Shown: positions 45,401-58,100 of the stretch, piece by piece
Layout: each line of letters begins with the position of its first letter
How positions within the stretch are numbered: position 1 is the stretch's first letter
Assembly (NCBI GenBank): GCA_000507305.1
Contig: DF240852.1
Location: forward strand, 62,001-126,000
DNA length: 64,000 nt
Reading direction: 5' to 3'
Origin: Breviolum minutum Mf 1.05b.01
Taxonomy: Eukaryota; Sar; Dinophyceae; Suessiales; Symbiodiniaceae
Made by a program: the position numbers and the translations under genes
Notes under the pieces: model-generated
Told to the model about the DNA's origin: nothing
The model's input: the letters and a program-made list of their open reading frames with translations, nothing else
The model's database searches: none

Positions 45401-47338
45401 GTCTTCACAATCCAAATTTCCAACCGTAGAAGATGTAGAAGTTTGTTGCAATGTGTGCAAGGTCTAACCTTGTCGAAGCGAATTTTTGCAAAAGAGCCCT
45501 GTTGATTTCAGCCTGAGAAATCCACCGTGATGATTTCAACCAACCAAAGTTCAAAAAACATTGGAATTCAAATTGGATCATCTCCCCCCCCCTGTAAAGG
45601 TGAAAATTCACAATAATCATTTGAAACCACCAACCACCGCTTTTAACAATCTTCACCTTCACCTTCCACGATGTTTACTTTTTGTTTCCCACCTCATTCA
45701 TGGCTCCACCAACCAGCAAGGATGGACTGCGACCCACCAATTCTAAGGCCTGCTAAAGGATGGCAGATATGCACCTAAAAGAACCAAACCCATCAAAGCT
45801 TCAAGGAAATTTCTCTAGGCACATTACAATAAATAGATCCATATCTTTATATGAACCAAAGGATAAATACATGTTCACAAATATCTATGCACACAAAAAA
45901 ATAATTCATAAGATACATGTAGACTAAAACTATGTGTAAATTTGCATGTATTTAAAAAAAGCATGCCATTCATGTATGACAATATCTACATATTCTACCT
46001 ATTGCGGTACTTTGTAGTAGAGGTGGCGCAGCCATGTATAGCTTCCCATCTGCAGCTTCCCAAATCTAAGATGTACAGTTGGCTCAAATATCAGTGATCG
46101 GTACGACCTAGAGATTGAAAGTAGATGACCTTGGCCAGAACAGTTGTTAAAAGGCATGATCAACTATCAACATTCAAAAACTGCACTATTTTTGCGGTTT
46201 TCACTCTGGCAAATCTCCAAGATCGGCAAACATTTTTCAACTAGCTCACGGTAAGGAAATATAAATACATGATCCCTCATGTATTATCCATCTCCGCTTT
46301 CATATAAAAGTTTGTGTTGGACCCAGCTATCCTTTTGAAATGAATAAGGGTACCTTAGACATGCACCAGCCACCAAAAAAAATCGGGCCTTCTCTCGTGA
46401 GCTGATTGCAGCTAAACGTGCCAACACTTCAGATACGGAGTCAGACTCGACCTGAGATTCAACAGGATGAAGGCCAAAACTCTGGACACATTACACGCTG
46501 AATTCAGTGGATTTTGAGGGGGAATTTCCCTTACTCAACCGCCTTTTGGGGTGACCTCCTACTCTTATTCCTCCCAAATGGTGGAAAAGGATGGTGTATC
46601 TGTGTATCTCCAATATGAATTTCGTGTCATTGAGGATAACCTTTCCACTAAGGCATGCTGATGGGATTTCACGGTAAATCGGTAAAACCTTGAAGTGAAG
46701 GGTCACGTACGTGTTTACCACAAAAAATATCATATCTAGCCTCCGGTCACGCACCTCCAGAAACTGGAGAACTGGTATTTTCCAACAAGGCAACCTATCT
46801 AAAACACAAATCAACCCAAACGAAAAACGCTGCAAAAAATACAGTAATTAATACTGTGGATCTTTGTGCTTGATTCACTTCCTTGGTTGGTTGCTAGTGT
46901 GTACACTACATGATGATATATCCGTATATAAAAGTTGTTGCGTTGTACGCCAGTTGTCAAAGTAGATGGCCCCACCCGCTATGGCTGTTGGTTTAGGGAA
47001 TGGGGGCTGGTGAAAAGTTGCCCATAGATGGGATCTGCAGGATATACTGATATACTCACACCACCTGGTTTATAAACTATAGTATTAAAGCTCAGTATCC
47101 ACATACGCACCTAGAAGTTTGAATAGATATATACCTCACCAACGCCTAACTTACAAAAGACCTCACAAACCAGCCCAATATGCACCATCTATTTGCATAT
47201 GAATCATCTAATCAACAATCTTTTGATGGAAAGATTTCATCATCAGCAACTTGATGCCAGTTCCCAGCTGCCAAAAGAGGTGTAGCATCCATCTCGATAA
47301 TCTTCAACGCCTGGCACGGGGCCCAAGCCACTTCAAAC
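40069..47338 (-). CDS. Unknown multi-exon protein
   Basis: I do not recognise the family. Exons: 47338-47217 (VAWAPCQALKIIEMDATPLL), 45512-45425 (NRALLQKFASTRLDLAHIAT), 44957-44889 (KNPAASTLIDVLYAGRLYR), 44664-44607 (KEDLKNVLVEGSSLKVDK), 43989-43933, 43163-43047 (FRPCVDLVLSGHTARDATDA), 42758 to about 42689 (MRQFCAMYDSAKASNPSN), 41011-40960 (PQDASDPWAYLADQTRA), 40585-40514 (LYLVPSLSTIK) and possibly 40107-40069 with stop. The run from 44664 to 42689 is phase-consistent at every junction; other junctions need an alternative donor or a missing exon. It may be more than one gene. It lies downstream of the DHHC copy. No targeting signal or membrane segment is clear. Confidence 0.55.
41160..41262. 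mobile_element. Inverted-repeat element, family F7
   Basis: TTGGTGGAAGAAATCCGGCG and AGCCGGATTTCTGAACCATC ends. Confidence 0.85.
41258..41347. mobile_element. Foldback element, family F5 (one end merged with F7)
   Basis: AGCAATGGAATATTCCCATG and AGCTATGTTAGCTTACCAGA. Confidence 0.7.
41690..41815. mobile_element. Foldback element, family F2
   Basis: TTACACCCCTGAATAATGAA and GCCGTTCATTATTTTCCAGT ends. Confidence 0.75.
41878..41978. mobile_element. Foldback element, family F1
   Basis: CTACTTGGTGGTTTCAACCC start and AAACCACCACCTAG end. The end motif is duplicated 80 bp further right. Confidence 0.85.
42363..42423 (+). repeat. (GAT)n trinucleotide array
   Basis: About 20 perfect GAT units in an intron; it generates poly-Met and poly-Ile frames only. 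Confidence 0.95.
44105..44223. mobile_element. Foldback element, family F1
   Basis: CTGGTGGTTGAACCC start and GTTGCCACCACCTAT end, somewhat diverged. Confidence 0.8.
45036..45132. mobile_element. Foldback element, family F4
   Basis: CCTCTAGGGAACGAACATAT and TGTCGTTCCCAGGGGGATAA ends. Confidence 0.85.
45513..47216. other. Long intron without a supported exon
   Basis: Contains a divergent F1 element at its left end (45533-45640) and an A/T-rich stretch. A minus-strand frame open for 114 codons (46491-46835) reads protein-like in part (LPCWKIPVLQFLEVRDRR) but lacks clear splice borders and ends in a repeat that recurs at 53740, 42120 and 60280 (TTCCCTTACAATCACC type), so I do not call it. Confidence 0.4.
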
Positions 47339-47690
47339 CTGGTAGATTCCCGTCTACTGTGGAATGGAACAAATACTACCATAGATATCCATAGATAAAT
47401 ACTACATTTATCATATGCATTTACAACCCAGGCTATCCGAAATAACATTGAATCTCTTGAGCATTCTTCAGTTTTCTCATTTTACATCTGATGTTGCGTG
47501 GCAGCTGACTTTTGAGGGAGAATTGATCATGAGTAGCCAAGAGTTTTGTTTTACCTTGAGGAGTCATTTCATCTCCTGTCTGTTTCATGCCGCGTCATTA
47601 AGGCCTCTTGATTTTGCCCATCGATGCCAGACCTTTCAGTCACGGCAGTGAAACCCATGCACATTCGTTCATAGGGATAACAATGGCTTA

Positions 47691-48466
47691 TTAGAACTCC
47701 CCATTCACATCGGAAGTCCAACGAGGCTGGCACCAGAAGTTCAGGCAGTTGGTGAAGCAGCAGTTGTCAAAAGGGTTCCTTCTGCGATCGTGCCCAAATG
47801 CGTCACGGTCGAAAAGCTCGTTGTACTCATCATCCTCAAGGTCCTCGACTGGCACATTGTCGCCGATGCTGCTCAGGAATGGAAGAAGAAAGAACACCTT
47901 CTTCTTCCATTCCTGGGCCATCTCGTTCCTTGAGATCAGTCCAAAATGGATCTTGAAGATTGGCCCACCAATTGCCAGGAGAGCAACGGAATATCCCAAA
48001 TGAAGCGCCACAACGATCTCAAACTTAAAGAAGCTCTTCTCAGCAATCAAGATGGCAAGCCAAATGTCGACCATGATCCCAAGCACTCCAATTAACAGCA
48101 AACCTCCCACCATTACACAAATTCACGGTGATTGAGAAGACCGATGACATTTTGGAACCATTTACAATGATGATCATAGCGGCGGAGGAATCGACGGGAA
48201 TATTGCCGCGGGGGAACCCCCCTCCTCGACGTCCATGCCTGGACCAGTAGCATGCACAGGCCACCAATCACAGTTGAGACAGCAAGAGCCACTGGCAACA
48301 CGGGTTTCAGGTCGACACCGAAGAACGTGTAGCCTTCGCTCGGACCATTATCCTCTGCTCCAAACTTGTCATCAAGCCCATCTTCTTCGGCACTCGACTC
48401 CTTGTCGGCATTCTGCAGATTTGCCGGCTTCGTGGAAGTTAAAAGAGTCGTATAGGGGGCAAACGT
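47691..48466 (-). pseudogene. DHHC palmitoyltransferase, intron-poor and decayed
   Basis: DHHC S-acyltransferases are membrane enzymes that attach palmitate to cysteines. The active-site block is clear: RRYDHHCKWFQNVIGLLNHREF (at about 48180-48116), preceded by an acidic linker and a transmembrane pair (LPVALAVSTVIGGLCMLLV), and followed by two more hydrophobic segments (GGLLLIGVLGIMVDIWLAIL, VALHLGYSVALLAIGG) and a hydrophilic tail. Two defects are visible. The cysteine-rich region before DHHC is reduced to VPPRQYSRRFLRRY and lacks the usual zinc-binding Cys and His residues. Directly after LLNHREFV the frame breaks: the stop TAA overlaps the ATG that continues the protein, as expected from a one-base loss or a GT duplication. 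Unlike its neighbours it has about 140 codons each side of the break and no intron, and no start Met is visible, so it may be a retroposed fragment. The alternative is a sequencing error in a divergent active enzyme. Confidence 0.75.
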
Positions 48467-48510
48467 TCAGTCAGCAGAGCGGACTCGTTCATGCAAGGAG
48501 CTGTGGCTGG

Positions 48511-48582
48511 TGGGAGAAGGAATGCCAACGTACACGAATGTGATGCGCATCAAATGTGTGTACGTTGGCATTCCTTCTCCCA
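48511..48582. repeat. Perfect 25-bp inverted repeat with palindromic loop
   Basis: Arms TGGGAGAAGGAATGCCAACG(TACAC) at 48511-48535 and their exact reverse complement at 48558-48582, with a 22-bp loop that itself holds the palindrome TGATGCGCATCA (48541-48552). It is probably a young foldback element, and lies just upstream of the DHHC copy. Confidence 0.9.
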
Positions 48583-48883
48583 TGTGGTGAGCAGTTGGAG
48601 GCTGCATACCCACTTGCCCTGCAGGCTTGTAACTTCCATATATGTGGCATACTCCCAGAGTGGTCGGCCACGTAAGACATATTTTGGGTGAGCATATTTT
48701 CAATGTTGAAAATTGATCACCGATGATCACCAGGACTTCAACTGATAGTAACCAAGCTTTTGAGCCAAAAGTGCGATGATTCCAAGAGTGTAATGGTTCA
48801 CACATACCAATCTTTTCAAAACGTCAATTGGTTGCAAACATCATGAGTCCAATTGGTAGCAAATCCACAGCCAAAACTGATAC

Positions 48884-48997
48884 GCTCCCTGAAACTAACG
48901 GCTAGCACCCTGAATTAGTGTGGTTTTGGCAGATGTAATTTCCTTTTGGGTTTCGGCCTCCTGGGAGGTGCGAACTCTTAGTTTTAGGGAGGGTTGT
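48884..48997. mobile_element. Foldback element, family F3
   Basis: GCTCCCTGAAACTAACGGCT and CTCTTAGTTTTAGGGAGGGT ends. Confidence 0.88.
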
Positions 48998-49179
48998 AAA
49001 TGCGTCAAAATCAGGAGACCTTTCAATGAAGGCTTCCCAAACTTGCCATTTCTCTCTAAGCAACTTGTAATTACCAATCCTAAACCCCAATTGGAATTCT
49101 TTGAAAGGTTTTTTTTGCCCTAAATAGTAGTTATTGGATGTTTCTTGGTGATTTTTAAGAGATTCCCCTACCATCGGCC

Positions 49180-52100
49180 CTACCATCTCTGGGGATTTTT
49201 TTGGGGGGCCTTGGACCTCAGCAGCGGAGGCCCACCACCACCGAGCCCGCTGGATGAGGCAGGCACCTGATCCTCCGCAATGCCCAGGGTCTGAACCAAG
49301 CGTGGCCAGCGTTGCTTCACCTCGAGCTGTGGAGCTGTGGAGCTTGGGTGGATAGATTTTTTTTTAAATTTAAAAAGGAAGGTGTATATATATATATGTC
49401 AAAAGTGTTCATATACCTATCGATTTGATATCAATTTGAAAAATCAACCATATGTTCAAACACCATCTACGTGTCCTTGTACTATTTCAGCATCGTATAT
49501 ACAACAAAAAAAGGAATTCGACATGTGTTGGGGTTGATTCCATCCACTCCTCAGCATGACTTTCCATGGCTGGGTGTTTGGCTACCAACTTACCACTCTG
49601 ACTGGCTAGTCTAAATGTATATATGATATATGCACAAACCAAGAAGGCAGTGTATATATATATATATGTATTTATTATATAAAGNNNNNNNNNNNNNNNN
49701 NNNNNNNNNNNNNNNNNNNNNNNNNNNNNNNNNNNNNNNNNNNNNNNNNNNNNNNNNNNNNNNNNNNNNNNNNNNNNNNNNNNNNNNNNNNNNNNNNNNN
49801 NNNNNNNNNNNNNNNNNNNNNNNNNNNNNNNNNNNNNNNNNNNNNNNNNNNNNNNNNNNNNNNNNNNNNNNNNNNNNNNNNNNNNNNNNNNNNNNNNNNN
49901 NNNNNNNNNNNNNNNNNNNNNNNNNNNNNNNNNNNNNNNNNNNNNNNNNNNNNNNNNNNNNNNNNNNNNNNNNNNNNNNNNNNNNNNNNNNNNNNNNNNN
50001 NNNNNNNNNNNNNNNNNNNNNNNNNNNNNNNNNNNNGCATGACTTTCCATGGCTGGGTGTTTGGCTACCAACTTACCACTCTGACTGGCTAGTCTAAATG
50101 TATATATGATATATGCACAAACCAAGAAGGCAGTGTATATATATATATATGTATTTATATATAAAGACTATTCAAGACTGATATTAACATTGAAACATGA
50201 TTTACCAGGTTGTAGATAAACGACAACTAATTGTACTAATTCACATAATCTGTATGATCGAAGAAATCCTGCAGCTGCTGGTGTCAGTAGGTTGTTAAAT
50301 ATCCCAGTATCCACAAGGTTTCGTAAATCCCGCATGGTTAGCCGGATTTCTTCCATCAACCATATCACCATTTATTCATATCTGATTCACCACACTTGCA
50401 ACAAAACCATGAAGTTCATGGCATTCTATGATTTTTAATATCTCCATGAATCAGAAACTTATAAATCTCACAAGTTGAGTAAATATGAAAAGGAAAATCA
50501 TGGACTCGAAAAGTGCCAAACGGCGTGCCAAACGGTAGGGGATATATGTGATCCTTCCCTGGATGTATGAAAAAAACTGGTTGGTGGTTTCAACCATCCT
50601 TTCCCTTTCGGCCTTCCCCTCCACCATCGCCTGTTCGCACCCAAAGGGTCGACCCAAAAAGTTGGCATCAAGGACCTCATGGTGATGTGTGATTTTTGTT
50701 TTTTTGTTCCCCAGTTTTTTACCAGGGTTTTTTTAAAGGTTCATTATTGTAAACATATAGGCTTCTAAACTCAAAAAACAACAAAATAGCTACTCTATGT
50801 TTGATGTAATGTTGGGTATATTGATGTATATTGAGGTTACGAACTAGTGATCCTAATGATGTTCCATACTTGCTAACTTCCGTTGCTTCAGGGACCTCCG
50901 TGTGGTGGTAGCTTGGTGGCACCTGCAAATTGATTGTTTCAACACAACAGAAAAAACTGGTGATAAATTTAACTCTCCTATTTCCACAGAGAAATACATC
51001 TCTCTCTGTGTTGAGTAGTTCTCTTCATGTTGGAGTTCAATCATCCCAACATGGTCATCTTGATCAAATTTCATTTTTTTTCCAAGCAACCTTGATCAGT
51101 TCATAACGGAATCTCTGGTACTTCCAAATACCAGCGATTTTCGGCCGCTTTCCCATCAGCCCTGCATGAAAAAAAGCTAAGCTCTCCAGCGGCTTCAGGA
51201 TGTTGTCGCAAAACTGCACGCCAAGCTTGTTGCAAGTGGGCCAAATGCGCATCCCTTAGTGAGTCGTTCGAGCCATGAGCCATTTTCGAAATTTCGGAAT
51301 GGCTCAAGTAGCGTGGGAATGTCTCATGTATCAAGCATGTTCTTTGCCCAGGATATGAACTTACGGAAGGGATATCCAGGAAAAGGATACTGTCAATGAT
51401 TGATAAATCCCTGGTTCAATTGCGAATGCCGCAGGAATAAGGAGTTGCTAAATACTTTTGATGGAAGAAATCCGGCGAACCACCTGGGATGTCTAAAACT
51501 TTGTATCAAATAATGGTATTATATTCCGATATTTACCATATCAACTGATGCAGGATTTCTTCCATCCTGCAGTATGTTTATAATGTGTATACAGTAACTT
51601 TTGGAGACAACTTCCATAAAAAGTAGTATACCCCACCCCCAAGCTCCCAACAGCTTCCAAACAGCTACCAGGTAGGCGCCATCAACACGTAATATATATC
51701 TAGTATATGGACTTCTTTCAAAAAAGGACGACCAAACAACTCTGGATGCCACAAGTTCTTAAATATTTATGGCCTCAACTTAAGGCACGTGGACCCTTTT
51801 GAATGAAAGGACGTAATTTGGAAGAACTTCTCAGCTGGCCTAAGGATGCCCAAGACAGCGCCAAAATCAGGGAAGCAAGCGGAAAATGAACGAATGTCCC
51901 CTGAGAAGGGACCGTTTTAAAAGGAGATGGCATCTTCCAACCCATCAATTTTCAGGGGATATGATAGTTCTCAGGGGGGTAGGTTTTTCCGTTTGAGGTA
52001 CCTGCTACCTCAAAAAACCCGAGGCATTTTTTGGAGAAACCGCCTAAAAAACCTGGATGCCATTTCTACTTTTGCTTTGGAGCTGTTCCAGCCTCCAAAA

Positions 52101-55100
52101 ACACCCCAACAAAAAAAAAGTCAGTGATTTTTTTCGAATCAAAGCAAGGGTCATGTACCCCCCCGAAAACTAACATGGAACCTGAAAATACAGCCTTGGA
52201 AAAGGAGAAACATCAACCAACCAACCAACTTTTTAGGTTTACCGTACTGTTAGTTTTACGGGGTTAGGTTTTAGGTTTAGGTTAGTTTTNTACAGACCTT
52301 GGAAAAGGAGAAACATACCAACCCAAACCACCAAGTTTTTGGGTTCCATGTTAGTTTTCGGGGGTGTTTTAGGTTTGATTTTTCAAGGATCTTCCCAGTT
52401 TTTGATGCACTGCGGATCACTTGTGTTTTTATCGGCTCAAGTGACTCCTCCATGGCTGCCTCCCACTCTGCCATGCGGTTCTTTGCGGCGCTCCTGTGGA
52501 GAGTTGATAGCCAGGAGCCATAATAGCCTGGAAGCCTAAGGTGATTCATGTGGTGATTCTCATCCTGCGGGAGACACCATCTTAAAAGGATACCCTTGAG
52601 GGAATTAACATATCCCACCTTGGGAAAAGGAAAATCATCGACTCAAAATACCATTTTGGGGGGATATGTTAGTTCCCTGGAGGATATCTCTATGCAAAGC
52701 CAAAAAAAACTATGTGGTAGGCTTTTTTTGGAGGTTTTGTTGGTTATGATCTAACCCAATCTGGCTCACTCCCATCATATTATCAACAATCATTGAACCT
52801 CATGCCCCCCCAATAACCTACTCTCCCCAAGCCTGATTCAAGAGTTGCTGGAAATTTATCACAGAAGATTGTTTCCTTTTTGGGATGTCTTTCAGGTGAA
52901 AATGGCCCATCACATGTCATCTTTACCCGGAACTATGTGACCTCTTCTGATGCAAAGAATCCCGGTACTTCAGCAACCTCCAAATATCTCAACAAATTAC
53001 CATACTTCCTAAAACTTGACTTGTGGGGGCATTCGGGAACCGACAGGAATGAATTTTTCTTCAAACATATTCATGTATATATGTATATATATGTATGTAT
53101 ATCATCTACATATGTATATACATCTCAACTGAAAACACCTTCATTTCTGATGATTGCAACCATATCAAAGAAATCAGGGTCCTGGCAGCGAAAGCTGCAA
53201 GGGCAGCGACGGCAGAAGCTGTAAGGACCTTGGTTTTTTTTGCATGGAAATATTCGAAAAAGGTGGATACTTTTCCTCCCCCAATCATACAAGTGGTACA
53301 AGGGTCCCTTACTTAATCTCCATGTATCTCCATGTATTACTTTCTGTTCATTTAGGGTAATTTTCCACTGAACCGTGGTCATGGAAGAAAGGGTGTTCAA
53401 CATGATTGAACAACTCCAAGATTCCAGAATCTTACACTCCCCAAAAAGCTGACAAAGCCCCTGAACAATAGGCCTTCCCAAAAAGGAAGCTAAGTACGTA
53501 TAATCTCTGAAGCAACCATTATTTAGGGAGCATATTGACCACCAAGTCATGTTGAATTTTAGATTTCCCCATGAAACCTCCAGATTCAAAGAGAAGTTAA
53601 ACCTCCTGAATTTCGGTAAAAACCGAGGTGCCGTATCTGCCTCTAGACCAGCCAGTGTGACCACCGCCGTTTCGGCTGTAGCTGCCATGCCACCACTGGC
53701 CTTCATGATTGCGAAGTCTGAATGAAGGCCCCTTTGGGGGAGATTCCCTTACAATCACCGCCATTTGGGGTGACCAACCGGCCTTTGGTCCCCTACAATT
53801 TGCACTAGTATATGATTTATGACTTAGCCCTCACAACCTTCAATGATTGATTCCTTCAAAGAAATCGTATCTTAAAATGTCTTGAACAAAAACCTTCTAT
53901 ACGTACAACTACTACAATAATCAAATATGGAGATATCACCCATCTGATGCATTTCAATAGGACATGATCCGAAAACAAACGCAGCAAAAAACGTTCTGAA
54001 CCAGAACCTCACCCCCCTCCCAAAAAAAAAAAACACACCCTGGTCACTTCCAATCAAGGCACCCAACACCCAACCCTCTAATAATGAGTTGATGAGTTGT
54101 ATATAAGTCCATCCTCCAGCCACCCCCTTTGCAGAAAGTTTCAAAAAAGACAAAAATCAAGCCAAAGATGACTAGTTGGTGGTTTCAACCCCTTTGAAAA
54201 ATATTAGTCAAATTGGAAATCTTCCCCAAATAGGGGTGAAAATGAAAAATATGTGAAACCACCACCTAGATGAGTTGTATATAGGCAATTCTTAAAAAGG
54301 ACCCATCACTCACCACATCACCAGGACCCATCCGAAACCCATCCCCCACCTCAGCCATAGATGCAGCCATAGATCCCAAAGCTCCCATGGAACTTTCGCT
54401 GGCCACACCTAACTCAGCTCGTTCCATCAAACGAAGCTCAGCACGTTGTAAGGCATCAGCTACTGCTTCAGTCATCTCCCACAGTTCCGCCTCAGGGCGT
54501 TTTTTTTTTTGTAAGATTTGGGGATGATGTTACGTCAAACATGCTTGAAAGTGGAAAAAACACTGGTAGAAGTTATGTTTTTTTTGTGTAAGGGAGTTGT
54601 TTTTTGGGGTCAACATGTTTGAAGTGGATTCAGTATAGAATAAGTATGGGATAATTGATGATGATGATACCTTGAAAAGTATACGACTATCAAGACAATC
54701 ATAAAAAAAATAATAATAATGGTCGCATCAAGAAGGTGTCGAAAATTCATCAGTTCATTACTGATTATATACAGGTTTGGGAACGCCTGATTTTGATGGG
54801 ATCTTATTCTCCTGGTTGTTCGGGTGAGGCTATCGGCGATCATCTCCAAGATCTGTGGAAATGGGAACGTAGCGACCAGACTCCCAAGGGTGGTTGGTGG
54901 TACGGGGTGGAGCTTATTATGATCAACCAATACATGAGAGCCCAGCGCATTTCTACAAAACACCAATGTAAACAGAATTTCTGTTTGCGAAACAGCTGTG
55001 ATTTGTCAAAATGTTGGTTACATACCCTTCACACGACTAATTTGGTCTTACCCTCCAAAAACAAAAAAAGGAAAATCATCTTCAGGTGCTTTGCGACCGG

Positions 55101-58100
55101 GGACTGTCGAAATTTCCAACAGGAGAGTGAGAGTAGTAGGTCGATGGTCCAAGTTGACAATGGTCCCACAAAACTCCACTTCCTCTTGCACTTAAAGTGA
55201 AATTGCAGATGTAAAAATGACCTTTTCCTTTTTGGGGGTTGTTTCCCCATCCACTGCCAAAAAAACCCAACATGATCAGCAAATTTCACTGCATTTCCTA
55301 CTACTGTTGATGGTTCAGAAATTCCGGCCAACCACCGGGGATGTATGAAAAGTCGTCGTAAATAATGGGAGAAACTACCGTTCCCTCAACTGGTGAGTTC
55401 GCTGGATTTCAGCTATCAACAGTTGTTCTAGTTGGTTTCAAGCCATTTGAAAAATATTCGTCAAAAGGGATCATTTCCCCAGGTAGGGGTGAAAATAAAA
55501 AATATTTGAAACCACCACCTAGGTAGTTTCAATCAGTGCCAACCCAACCATCCCTCAACCATCCCAAGATGGTTGTCGCCGGATCAAGTCCACCCAGGTA
55601 CGGCGCTAGCTCTGCGACGAACGCCGCGAAGGCCGCTACTCCTTCCAAAGGATCCCAAAGGCAACTCACGACATGGTGGTGCTATTGATTTACCCTACCC
55701 ATTTGGATCCATTGCTGTATTCACCCTACCATTTGGTTCGTGTGAGGTCGCTATAATTATTATAATTTGACCAGATTTATTGAACCATGGTATTTTAGGC
55801 AAATGTCTTTATAAATTATAATATGTTCTTCCCCTTATTCACATTACAGACTGGCTAAACCAAGATGAAAGAAAGAAGTCGAGGAAGAACAATCCCCTGC
55901 TATTTTTCAAGGTGACGGTGTCATGTGAACGTGTTTTTGGGGGAGTGTATGTGTCAATCCTCTTATTGGTTCTGTCTCAATTAGGGCTTGTGGGTACAAG
56001 CCAAAATAGGAACAATCCCCATCTGCTCGGGGAATTCTCATTCCCCCCAACCCCTAAAACCAACCACTGGAACCTTCTGGGTTGGGAAAGCAGATACATG
56101 TCATGTCCGTGTTCAACACAACCAATCATTTCTTCTCTTTGAAGTGAAAAAAATCCAGAACTGTCCTGAACATGAAAGAACTTGGGGCATGAACATAAGC
56201 CCCAAAAATTCACAACCGCCCACCTTTGGGGTGAATTCTCCCGTCGTGCCCCGTGTTCGAATGTCATGGCCTTCGCCATCTGTGACAGGGAGTCGCAGCA
56301 CAAACCTGGGGAGTGGCAGCAATCTGCACTTGGAAAGCGGGCAATTTCACCATCCTTTTCTGGTTGGTGGTGGAACCACCCATCTGAAAAATATGCTCGT
56401 GAAATTGAAGCACTTCAATAAGGATGGATAATAATTAATACGTGACTTCGTACCCGTTGAAGAGTACGATCACTAGTGCTTTTTCTTGGTATATCAATTC
56501 CACAAATATCACTGCAGTACAAAAACTGCCTGGAAGTTTCATCTCAACACATTCCCTGCCCAAAAACATAACGTCACACAATCCTTACCCATATGTATCC
56601 TTTCCTTTGTTAGTAGTTTAGAGGCACCATTTCCCACAGGAAGTCGAACTCAATTGGAAAGTCCAAGGTTCTCGTCGTCCATGCCTTGATCCTTTGCCAG
56701 CTCGGTACCTCACAACCGCCCATGTTAGCGTATGAAAGCCATAGGGTTTCCCTTAATAAGGCCGGCTATGAAATCCTTATTTCTGTGGGGGTGTTAGGTT
56801 AGGGGGGTGGTAGGTTGACTAGCCATGAAGGATGAGGTCTCCAAGTTTTTGTCTCTTTTTTGAAGGAAAATTTGTAATTTGCAGGCTTTTTTTTGGGAGG
56901 GCGCTGTGAGAGCCTCACCATCCAGGAAAAAAAATTGACCCCCAACAACATCACACATAGAATTTGAAGGGTTTCATCAGCTGTAAATGGAGGAACTGAC
57001 AACAACAAAACCCTGTTTGATCTTCTTGTAGGGGACCACATAGCCCAAAAAAAAACGCTGTCTCACCTGGGAAGGGTCTCAGTGAGCTATGTTTTCTTAA
57101 GTCACATCTTTGCCTTTAACCAAAACTAGCTGGTGGTTGAACCACCCATCTGACAACTATGCTCTTCAAAATGGATCATTTTCCCCAAGGTTCCAGGTAA
57201 ATCCAGAAAAATCCTCGAAGCCACCATCTAGACTTGGCATATGCAATGTATATTTACCCTACCGTTTGGTATAATTTGGTATATTTACCCTACCATTTGG
57301 TACATTTACCATTTTACCCTACCACTATCCATTTGTTCCAAACCCATATATACCATTTTTTTGGGGAGAAAAAAAAACAGCTCGACTTCCAAAACTGGGG
57401 ACCCAAGATGCTGGGACCTCAACATGCCAATGACAAGGAGGCCCGACAAAAAGGCACACGGCCTGGACGTTTGTTGGCGACGACGGCGTTCAGCCAACGT
57501 AACCCCAGATATTCAACCAATAGATAGATGTTCCAAAAAAATAATGGGGCGTGACTTGGAAAAATGTATCTCCTTAGTGCAAAATTATGGCATCAATTTT
57601 GGATATCTATTTGAAATTTCTATGAATATCTGCAGGGGTGCTACCATCAACTTCGTGAATTTGGCTGGCAAAATCGGAAATCCCTCCTGATTCAATAAGG
57701 AATGCATTTGCATCAATCTATGCCGGAGATTTTGCGGAGAGACGGGTATCCTCCAGGTTCGAACAATCTCTTCAACGGTGGGAGTCCTTCCTATTGGTTC
57801 TAATGATTTTCAGCTCTCCGAGCACTGGTTGCCAGCTGCCAGTGCGTCAGATGTAAAGCAGTTTGTTGATGGATCATATCTTGATATCTTGGGTGTGAGT
57901 CCCCACACCAGTAACAGTAACCACCAGGATGATGGTAAATTTGTGTAGAAGATCCCTATTTGACCTTTACTGGAGCGGGCCACACCCAAATTATTATCGA
58001 CCAGTTAGGATTCTCACTCTCGTGGCGAAATCTCGTCCTCTCGCCTAGTACGAAACTGGTCTTGCTGATCTTCTGGCCTCATAGCAAGGCATGTTTCAAG

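Noticed and set aside
52880..53224. Plus-strand 114-codon frame after a good acceptor
   Set aside because: It runs into TA-rich repeats, no following exon is found, and it is opposite to the gene block.
53125..53706. 193-codon minus-strand frame, the longest that is not a repeat
   Set aside because: Only its first 20 codons after 53700 look like an exon; the rest is low-quality sequence with a foldback-like interior, so it was not called as one gene.
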